The notes under the pieces were generated by a model. That model saw nothing but the letters and a program-made list of their open reading frames with translations. It had not been told where the DNA came from and ran no database searches. A stretch of DNA of 64,000 nt from Cliona cf. orientalis (lineage: Eukaryota; Porifera; Demospongiae; Clionaida; Clionaidae), in contig OZ005700.1 in the NCBI GenBank assembly GCA_963930775.1, forward strand, positions 4,784,609 to 4,848,608. Direction: 5' to 3'. A program made the position numbers and the translations under genes. Shown piece after piece: positions 35,216-43,815 of the stretch (position 1 is its first letter; each line of letters opens with the position of its first letter).

Positions 35216-38200
35216 CAGGGGCGGATCCAGAAAATCTGGAAGGGGGGGGCTAGGTAGCTAGTGGGGGCGTGCGAAAGCACGCCCAAGCTAGGGGGGTCTG
35301 GGGGCATGCCCCCCCCAGGAAAATTTTAAAAATTACAACCTCTGAGACCGCTTCTGGTGGCTTCTGAGCCACATGTACAAGCAAAAAAAAACCAATCCAT
35401 TGGCACAAGCGTCTCTAATAAAACGAAAATTAGTGGGTGTGGTCAAACGTCCAACAAAAGTCAATATTGACTCAAAGCCATGGCAACACAGGCAAGTTAT
35501 AAATTACCCTTTTAAAGATGAGTAAAATTTGTGTAATATTATAATTATCAATCTGAAACCATGATTCTTGAATGATTGGCAGCAGTTAATTAACATTGTA
35601 TTAAGTTATAACTAGCTATAATTATTATACTATTGGTAGATATTGTCAGCGTTCAAGTTTAGGGGATACAGACAGACTATTCAATACACATGCGCCTCGG
35701 ATTCCTCTGGGCAAACTGTTGAACAACTTCATCAGCGCTACAGGGGATATCTCGATGAGTGTAAAGAAGTGCAAGACCATTTAGACGACGTTCTGTCATA
35801 GTACTTCGTAGGTATGTCTTGAGATATCGTAAACGACTAACGGATCGCTCACACTCAGCACTAGTGACTGCCAGTGTGCACGCTATCTTGAAGAGAACAT
35901 CAAGATTAGGGAAAAAGTCACTATCAATGCTCTGCAAGACTTTAGCAGGAGTGTTCAAGGTAGCAGCATCTTCAGCCCTTCTACGCCACATTGTACTCCA
36001 GCAGTGTAACTCTGTGTCCATGGATTCGGGAGCAGGCAAATCATCACTGTATTTGCTTACCAAGTCAGCAATATCTACTGAGGTAGGAATCTCCTCTGTT
36101 TCTACTAAAGTTGTTGGAAGGAGTAGCACAATCTGGCAAACTACAGACGAGGAATCATGATGAAACCTGGTATCTATCTCTGCAATTAGATGATCTAACG
36201 CAGGAATGGTAATAACTCGCTTATAATACTCGGAAGCTGATAATGCTGGTGTGTTACTGCGGTGCTGTTGCCTGTTAGTTGTTCTTGGAAGGGATTCTTG
36301 AACATTAACTGTTGAGGCAATTTGCATTGCTCTATCGTACAGGCGTGCATGCACGCTATCAACGTTTTCCCTGGCACTCTTGAGTGTTGTAAGGACCAAA
36401 CTAACATGGTTGTACGCACTCACAACATCTACATAACGGCCTTGAAGCTTTATGCTCAAAGCTTTTGTGTATGCCAGCACATCTTTGGTTATAACCAATG
36501 AAATGATGAAGGGAAATCTGCTCAAAGCAAGAAAGAGTGATTGTGCATCCGCTCTTGTTTCCCTATTCCACTCACCACCTGAATCCTTTATGTGCTCAAA
36601 GCAGTAGACCAAAGGCTCAAATAGGTCTATAAAGACCTCAAATGCTTCGTGTCGCTCAACCCACCGTGTCTTACAGATTGATTTGAGTTTGGTACGTTGC
36701 TCTCCTTCAGATGTTTCATTTATCCAACTCTCAAGAGCAAGTTGCCTCTTTGGAGAATTGGAAAAGAAACGACAAATGCTCTCAGCTGTGTCCATCATAT
36801 TTCTAATCTCAGCAACTGAACAGCACTTGACCACACACAGGTTAAGGGCATGTGCAGCACAGTGCGTGTACATTGCTTTTGGAAAAGCTTCTTGAATACG
36901 CGCTGCTGCACCCCTACTCTTCCCAGCCATCGCACCTGCTCCATCATATGTCTGCCCACGAATATTGGATGCTGAAAGCTGCCATTCATCGAGAAGACGA
37001 AGGATGTGATCTGCAATAGCACTACCAGTCACACCTGTCAAGCATTCACTGAAAGCCAAAAACCTCTCTTCAATGCATTTAGTACTGGGCTTTACATAGC
37101 GTATGCTGACCGCAAGCTGTTCATCATTTGCAGCATCAGTGGCTTCATCTACCATAATGGAGAAAAAAACGAGCTTCACGGATCTGTGCAAGAATGGTTT
37201 CACGAACAATACTGCCACAGATGTCAATGATTTCATTCTGGGTGGTCTTGCTGGTGTAGAGAGCATTGCGATGAGTAGAAGCCGTCCTCAGATGCTCAGC
37301 TAAAACTGTGTCACCACTGAGTGCCCTAAACTGAAGCAGTGCAATAAAGTTGCCAGGATTTAAACTACTACTACTAGATGGATCACTTAGCTGCTTCCAG
37401 TCATCGCGATGCCCTCTAAGAGCTATTCCTTGCCTACCACAGAAAATGACAGTTTCAGCTATGCTTTTGATCTTCTTCCTGTTCTCTGCCACAATCTGTT
37501 GTCGAACAGTAGAGAGCTGCTGGTCAATGGACAAACGCTTGTTTTCCATCACTGCCTTGAAACTCTGAGCTACTTCTACTGCCTGGAGGTGGTACTTACG
37601 TGCTGAGCTATTACTTGTGCCAGAAAAGTGCTCATGAAACTTATCACTTGCCTTTTTAAAGTTAGTAAAAGCACAGGTGACCAAGGCACTGTTTAAACCA
37701 TGCACCGAGTATGGATCCTTACTAAAGAGAACACAAAACTTACAATACCCTCCATTCTCCTTTTCAGAGTACACCAAGCCATTGTACAGGTTGAGCCAGC
37801 TATGCTGAAAGCTCCTCTTCTGTTTTCCAAACTGAGCAGCTGGAAAGCGATAAGAAGCAGAAGGGACAAAGTGCTTGGTCAAAACATGGTACTTTTCATG
37901 CTTAGTTAGAGGGCGTTCCCTCTTCAACTCTACAACACGGCCAAGATCTCCAGACAGTACTGCTGGGTGAAGAGCAGTTTCTTGCTCATCTGTCAACCTA
38001 AAAGAAAAAAAAATGTAAGCTAGGTGTAAAACCACCGGGATTTCACATACGTGGCAGATTCAGGTGAATCCTCCAGGTCGCTCAGGCTGTCAGCAACTGT
38101 AGCTTCCAGATTAGCAGATATACTCAATGTGTCAAGCTCAGTTGAACTGTTATAAACAAGAATAGCTGATGATGTACATTATTAATTTATTCTACAGCCA

Positions 38201-38768
38201 GAAGCCAGATATGCTAACAGCTGGTTCATATCAGCTATGCACGTACAGCTAATTGTCTTAGAATTTTCAAGTTTCCCTATAATATTATTTACCATTTCCA
38301 TAATTAATTTTATGACTTACCTCCCTGAAGAGCTGCCTCCAGCACAGAGCCTCTTTGCTGGCTCACACACAACTGCTTCAGCCTGTCTCCTTTGAGCCAT
38401 GTACTACACACTGCTGCTCTTCAAAGCGCGCGCGCGGGAACTGAACTCTGACCTTTAACCTCCTAGTGGAGTCCTGAAGGCTAAGTCACACCCATTTTTC
38501 CTGACCACGCCCACAAACATTGTTAACGTTTATAAATAAGTCCTCGACTAGACAAGAGTGGAGCCATTGTTTCCAGACAGGTTTGTTACTTTCCCTGACT
38601 TATGATTGAGCTATGTTTGATAAGCTAACCCCACCAGGGACTGGGAAGGAGCCAGGCAGGGCAGGGGGAGGGGGGGCTACAGCATTGTATGTAGTTGAAA
38701 ACCCAACTTTGCCAGGCTGGAGGGGGGGGGCTACAGCCCCCATAGCCCTCCCCCTGTATCCGCCCCTG
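35216..38768 (-). mobile_element. hAT transposon, near-complete, 3.55 kb
   Basis: The terminal inverted repeats CAGGGGCGGATCCAG / GTATCCGCCCCTG are flanked by ATTACT (35210-35215, 38769-38774). The empty parent sequence ACATTACTTCCTACTAG is at about 32578. The short 5-6-bp duplication and the DUF4371-type transposase fit the hAT5-like branch. It is inserted in a CTTAGTG-family unit. The three short MITEs at 135, 9706 and 22413 share its ends. Confidence 0.92.
35677..38400 (-). pseudogene. hAT-family transposase with TTF zinc finger and DUF4371, one frameshift
   Basis: Exons are read leftwards. 38400-38321 starts MAQRRQAEAVV with donor GTAAGT. 38146-38051 follows. A long exon from 37997 runs to TAG at about 35677. 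A TTF-type zinc finger (SFQHSWLNLYNGLVYSEKE then YCKFC) lies early. The DUF4371/RNase-H-like core has MVDEATDAANDEQ (first Asp) and TYDGAGAM (second Asp), and a C-terminal hAT dimerisation block has TSAECERSVSRLRYLKTYLR. The total is about 860 residues, normal for this group. The only break is in the A-run at 37163-37169: the frame reads REARFF before it and SIMVDEATD one base out of phase after it. It would catalyse DNA excision and integration if intact. Confidence 0.85.
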
Positions 38769-40796
38769 ATTACTTCCTACTAGTAGTTAAGATCACCACA
38801 GCACACACACAAGGCTATAGGGGAAAAGCACAAAATTTTCCCACACATTCATGCATGCACAATGTAAAACTCAGTATAGCTGTATTATACCACCTACCTC
38901 TCAGCAAAAAAGAGACAGCTACTGTTGTTGATTCTTCATCCATTCAGCAAGCCTCTGCATATGCTACCAGCTGCATGGTAGCCTATACATGTACTGGCCT
39001 AGCGATTTTCTAAATAACGCACACCGGGACTCAAAACATTCCAAACAAATGGCTTCCTATACAAACATATGGGATAACTTTAAAGGGCCGTAACTTTAAT
39101 TCTAAGGCGTGAATCAAAATTTCCCAAGGTCAAATTTCTAATTTCAACCCATTCTGCGTGCCCATATAAAAATGATCTCCCCAAGTGCTCTCAACTCCCC
39201 TGTGAATTATTTTTCTATATTTTTTTCTACTTAGTGTATAATTTCTACTTAGTAGTGTTCTACTTAGTGTTTAATTTCAAGGGGACCACACCCTAAGCAG
39301 AAAAAAATGGTCCGAAAACCATCACACAGTCAAGCTGGATGCATAGTAGAGCCATATAATGCAAGCAGGCACCCAAAGAGCAAATTATGTTTGGTAAAGG
39401 GTCGTCAACGTACCCCGCGCGCCCGTAAAATTTATTCCGCGTGCCCGTAAAATTTTTTTTGGCAAACATTGCAAGTGAATCGCTACCTATACAAACTTCA
39501 AAGAGCCATAACTTTAATTCTAGGGCGTGAATCAAAAAAGTCTCTCGATCAAAGTTCGTAATTTGGGCCATTCTGCGTACCCATATAAAATTTACGGTCC
39601 CAACCGCTCCCCAGAGTCCCAATAATTAAAATCTTTTTTTTTTTTTCTACTTAGTGTGTAACAAGGAGACCAGAACACTAAGCAGAAAAAAAATTGTCCA
39701 AAACCACCACGTAGTTGAGCTGGATGCTTAGTAGAGCCATACAATGCAAGCAGGCACCCTATACTCCAATTTTGACCAAAGTAGGTAAAGATCGTCACGT
39801 TTGTGTGCGCGCGCCTAACGGGGATTCCCCGTTTTTCACATAGCACGGGGCGGAAAACATTGCATACACATGGCTTCCCTATACAAACATATACGGGAAA
39901 ACTTCAAAGGGCCGTAACTTTAATTCTAAGGTGTGAATCAAAATTCCCCAGGATCAAATCTCTAGTTTCGGCCCATTCTGCGTGTCCATGTAAAAATTAT
40001 CCCCCCAAGTGCTCCCAACTCCCCCATGAATTAGATTGTTTATTTAAATTTCTACTTAGTGTATATAATTAGTGTATATAATTAGTGTATAATTAGTGTA
40101 TAATATTAGTGTATAATTAGTGTATAACAAGCAGACCACACACTAAGCAGAAAAAAAATTGTCCAGAAACCACCACATAGTTGAGCTGGATGCATAGTAG
40201 AGCCATACAATGCAAGCAGGCAGCCTATACATCAACTTTGACCAAAGTGGGTAATGGTCGTCACGTTGATGTGCGCGCGTGGCCCCGCCCCTCACGTAGC
40301 GCGTGGGCCGAAAACATTGCAAATGCATGGCTTCCTATACAAACATATGGGAAAACTTCAACTTTAATTCTAAGGCATGAATCAAAATTCTTTCAGGTCA
40401 AATCTCTAGTTTCGACCCATTCTGCGTGCCCATGTAAAAATAATTATCCCCCCAAGTGTGCTCCCAAACCCCCCATGAGTTAGATTATTTAATTATTTAT
40501 TTAATTATTTAAGTTTGCTTTTTTTTCTACTTAGTGTGTAATTTTTAAGTCGTTGCGGTTAATAGTTAAGAAAGAATGCTTTGATCTTGCTTTGAAGTGG
40601 GCAATTACTGGTGTTTTCTTCAGGGGCCACTTCCGGTCGCTAATTACACGCGCATAATCATCCCTGGCCGATTCTGGACACGCCCACCTTCGACCAAAAG
40701 CACTCGTATGGCCTCTTCGGCCACGCCCCTCCATGATTCGCTAATTGAATTAGCCAATCCTCACGCTCACGCCCACGCAATTTAATGGTACCTTAG

Positions 40797-41070
40797 TACA
40801 CACGACAGACAGACACAAAACTTACCAATTATCTCGGCAGAGCACGATGGACAATATGCGCGTGCGCAGATGGACAGGGGAGGGGCTGATGCCGAAGGGG
40901 TGGGGCTGAAAGCACGAACTTTGACCTTAAAATTGACGACCGACAGCGGATACCAAACGGAGTCATTCATGTCTCCTACAACGCTAAAAATGCTCAGCAA
41001 AGGGTAAGCGGCTAAAAGAGACTTATATCAGCGCTTCTGGGGCAATTTGGAGGATATATCCACCCACTCA
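40797..41070. repeat. Repeat R5, copy C, right part
   Basis: It continues the R5 sequence after the composite insertion (AAACTTACCAATTATCTCGG and ACAACGCTAAAAATGCTCAG). Compared with copy B it lacks part of the GCGCATGCGCATTTGG segment. Confidence 0.75.
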
Positions 41071-41075
41071 ATTAG

Positions 41076-41158
41076 TAGGACCAGCTGACGAGTCCTCCCA
41101 CTCAAAAAATTAGGGACGAAAAGCTAACTGTATCATACAGTGAACTTCCTGATTGTAT
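41076..41158 (+). ncRNA. Hammerhead-ribozyme-like motif
   Basis: All core elements are present in order: stem I strand ACCAG, box CUGACGA (41085-41091), stem II GUCC/GGAC (41092-41095 and 41114-41117) with an 18-nt loop, GAAA (41118-41121), and stem III of AAG/CTT plus ACTGTA/TACAGT around a triloop. The cleavage triplet UUC follows (cut expected after 41148), then the returning stem I strand CTG. It resembles the type I Schistosoma-style layout (CCAGCUGA-GAGUCC-GGACGAAA). Self-cleavage is inferred, not shown. It sits just past repeat R5. Confidence 0.72.
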
Positions 41159-41159
41159 C

Positions 41160-41750
41160 ATGAAGTGATTTCAAGGAAATGCGGTACCGTATTTTCCCAC
41201 AGCTTTGAGGCATGCTGCTGCCTGCTCTCTGTCTAATCAGAGTCGGTAGACTCTATAAGTAGGGATGGCACGGATATGCCATATATGTAATACATTACAA
41301 ATACCCAAATATCTCAAAACAGGTAACTTTATGAAATTTCTAAGTGTGAAATTCAGAATCTCCAGCAAATTATCTATCTAATAAGACCAAGATCATCCAT
41401 CAACTCAATCGTATATGCCAGAACCAGATGTTCAAAAAATGGCAATTTGTCAATCTTTCTTTCTTTCTAGTTTCCAGGGCTAGCTCAAGATTGCCTTGAC
41501 CTCTCATCTTTGTTTGAGTATAAATCCATTCCATTTAGTAGCGCGCAGTGCAGTGGCACGCTAATTCCGCGTTATCTTGACATTTAGTGGGTATGTACGG
41601 CGCATTGACAACACTGGGCGTGTCTGATACGCCATTTTGTGATATAATGCGCATGCTCAGAATGTGTTGCCATGGTGAAGTCATGTGACAGCTCCCTCGC
41701 CCTCGGCGATTCCCTAGCGCTTGTGCTCTGCTGGATCGATCGATCGTGGA
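41160..41750. other. Gene-free stretch
   Basis: No gene or repeat boundary could be supported. It leads into repeat R10. Confidence 0.35.
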
Positions 41751-42060
41751 TGTGAAACACAAGGCTCGAGGAACGGTAAGGCGCTAGGCAGGCACTAGGC
41801 ATAAGCGAGCTACTTGCTAGCGCGTGCAGTGCTAGTGCTCCGCTGGATAGATCATGGATGGCATGGAGCCTGTGCAAGGCTCGAGGGGCGGTAACAAACG
41901 CCGTCACAATACAGATCAGCTGCTGGCAACAATAAAACTTAGAACTTGGTTTTCTCCCTAAACGGAAGAGTCTCGTCGCTACTTCGGCCGCCTAAAGTTG
42001 CCTTCTTTGTCAGTCTGCTTCATTGCATAGGCATAGGGGCGTGGCTACGAATTTTGAGCA
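41750..42060. repeat. Repeat R10, copy 1
   Basis: It is inversely homologous to 57060-57370, sharing GGTAAGGCGCTAGGCA-like blocks, CCGCTGGATCGATC relatives and AACAATAAAACTTAG near the other end. Confidence 0.65.
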
Positions 42061-42290
42061 GATATGATCTTCAGCATTTCCCATCTTCTACACTGGAATA
42101 TTGACAGCAAACCATAAATAATAATGAATTATACTGAGAGCAATAAAAAAAAGAACAGAAACAAGTATAAAAACAATTGAATAAAATTGAAGGATGAAGT
42201 AGGAATGGCAGGATAAAAAAGTACATAAACAAGATTTGTAAGGGATAATCACATCCACTATACATCCCTACACTTGCTTTTTGAGGGGTG
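42060..42290. repeat. Dispersed repeat R9 copy
   Basis: It carries AACAATTGAATAAAATTGAA, GATGAAGTAGGAATGGCAGG and GGGATAATCACATCC. It is the inverse of 42795-42940. Confidence 0.75.
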
Positions 42291-42349
42291 CAAAAACAGT
42301 AATATCTTCCACACGCAAGTCAAGAGTGCTTAATGAACAAGTTAGGTGC

Positions 42350-42510
42350 ATGAAAGTTCTTAGCTTAACAAGGATGGGCACACACACTCTCATCACCCCA
42401 TCTACATCCTAAAGCTAGCTGGAAGAGAAAAAATCCGGGCAGCCGCCGGGAATCGAACCCAGGGCCACTGACTTGAGCCACCAGCGCTCTACCACTGAGC
42501 TACGACCACC
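42350..42510 (-). repeat. tRNA-like SINE, copy 1
   Basis: On the minus strand (42509-42439) a cloverleaf can be drawn: A box TAGCTCAGTGG, B box GGTTCGATTCC, and a seven-pair acceptor stem with G-U pairs. The anticodon loop reads GGCTCAA, lacking the normal U33, and no CCA-type processing context is visible. The first 154 bp are repeated exactly 288 bp downstream, so this is a SINE or tRNA-like repeat rather than a functional tRNA-Glu gene. Confidence 0.6.
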
Positions 42511-42637
42511 CTTAGGCACCCGAACTCCCCCCTTCCAGCTTTAAGGGCGAAAGTCAACCCTATACCCAAACTACGTTCACGGAGTCTGCCGGGATAATTA
42601 AATCACCAAAGCACAGAGCCCCAACAATAGTAATTAC

Positions 42638-42792
42638 ATGAAAGTTCTTAGCTTAACAAGGATGGGCACACACACTCTCATCACCCCATCTACATCCTAA
42701 AGCTAGCTGGAAGAGAAAAAATCCGGGCAGCCGCCGGGAATCGAACCCAGGGCCACTGACTTGAGCCACCAGCGCTCTACCACTGAGCTACG
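42638..42792 (-). repeat. tRNA-like SINE, copy 2
   Basis: It appears identical to 42350-42504 through GAGCTACG, then diverges so that the acceptor 5' strand is lost. A and B boxes are intact. An R9 copy follows immediately. Confidence 0.7.
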
Positions 42793-43093
42793 CATGATAA
42801 TCGAGAAAAGCAAGCGTAGGGACTAGTGTATAGTGGATGTGATTATATCCCTTACAAATCTTGTTTATGTACTTTTTTATCCTGCCATTCCTACTTCATC
42901 CTTCAATTTTATTCAATTGTTTTTATACTTGTAAAGATTGTGGTGAGAGCATTTCCCACTAGCATAGCCATAGCTTGATTCAGAAACTTGTACTGTATGA
43001 AAGCATTATTTCACAGAAAAGTGAGATTGGGATAAAAATTGAGAGAAATCTAGAGCATAATAGGTAGTATAATTGGCGCATAATGTGCGTGTC

Positions 43094-43443
43094 CACACTA
43101 AGTAGAAAAAAGAAAGCAAATTTAAATACATAATCTAATTCATGGGGGGTTTGGGAGCACTTGGGGGGACAATTTTTACATGGCCGCCGAGCTCTGCTTC
43201 TTGTATATCTCTTGTGAAGACCCGGTGAATGTTCCTAGTCGCCCAGCGGCCGCTCCCTGATGCTGGACGTACCCGTGAACTGGCAACACCGACGGCGGCT
43301 TGCTCACAGCCATAGAGGCCTATCCATGAAAGTAGTAAACGGAAGGTCAAAGATCAATACTTGCATGCAGAATGGGTCAAAACTAGAGATTTGACGGGAC
43401 AGATTTTTGATTCACACCTTACAATTAAAGTTATGGCCCTTTA

Positions 43444-43445
<2 letters not shown>
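43094..43445 (-). repeat. CTTAGTG-family repeat with an unrelated internal segment
   Basis: CACTAAGTAGAAAAAAG and the GGGAGCACTTGGGG block are followed by about 185 bp (43182-43368) not seen elsewhere in the window. The family sequence then resumes (CAGAATGGGTCAAAACTAGA). The foreign part reads openly on the minus strand (SWIGLYGCEQAAVGVASS), but I do not recognise it. Confidence 0.6.

Positions 43446-43482
<37 letters not shown>
43446..43482. repeat. (GT)n microsatellite
   Basis: An uninterrupted GT run of about 37 bp. Confidence 0.97.
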
Positions 43483-43484
<2 letters not shown>

Positions 43485-43539
43485 AACTCCATAACGCTGA
43501 TGTGTGTATGCAAATGTTTCACTGTATTAAGAATAATAT

Positions 43540-43790
43540 TGTACTGGATTACCGCAGTGCGTAGCTAGCTCCTCAATGAAATAGCAGACTTTATTGGATA
43601 ATGAGAGACTCTGACTGATAGAATGCAAGGGGTGCTATTTATATGGAGGGATGGCAACGAAATAAGGGCTTAGGTGAGAATGAACAGACTAGGTTACGTG
43701 AGGATAATAAGTCCATGAGACATTATTAATAATATGGTACACAACTACAAATCATAACAAATTAGTGTTCTATAGAGCCAGTTCATCACA
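43540..43790 (-). repeat. 3' LTR of the gypsy element
   Basis: 251 bp. On the element's strand it begins TGTGATGAACTGG and ends CCAGTACA. It reads identical to the other LTR at 48917-49167. Confidence 0.95.
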
Positions 43791-43803
43791 CTCTCCCCTC
43801 CTT
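43791..43803 (-). other. Polypurine tract
   Basis: On the element's strand AAGGAGGGGAGAG lies directly against the 3' LTR, the expected plus-strand primer position. Confidence 0.85.
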
Positions 43804-43815
43804 AAGTCACAGCAA

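Larger units (their letters stand above)
31680..40540 (+). repeat. Cluster 2 of CTTAGTG-family repeats
   Basis: Units start CACTAAGCAGAAAAAA near 31690, 32066, 33080, 33470, 33877, 34695, 39293, 39677 and 40140, and end TTTCTACTTAGTG. Spacers such as AACAAGGAGACCAGAA recur between neighbours. Long units contain Mutator-like MITEs (32165-32510, 34785-35140) and the hAT element. A 75-85-bp tandem duplication lies near 34080-34240. The orientation is opposite to cluster 1. Confidence 0.8.
30921..40794. mobile_element. Composite insertion bounded by AAGGTACCATTAAATTGCG ends
   Basis: The left end AAGGTACCATTAAATTGCGT (then GGGCGTGAG) is the inverse of the right end. The flanking R5 sequence is contiguous once the segment is removed in comparison with copy B. 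Only about 1 kb (30921-31670 and 40545-40794) belongs to the outer element. The rest is later nested insertions. It has no coding region of its own. The left arm is rich in CCACGCCC/GGGCGTGG and CCGGAAG motifs. Confidence 0.65.

Noticed and set aside
42439-42509. A tRNA-Glu(CTC) gene
   Set aside because: The cloverleaf can be drawn, but the anticodon loop lacks U33, the acceptor stem depends on three G-U pairs, and the unit is a repeated SINE-like block.
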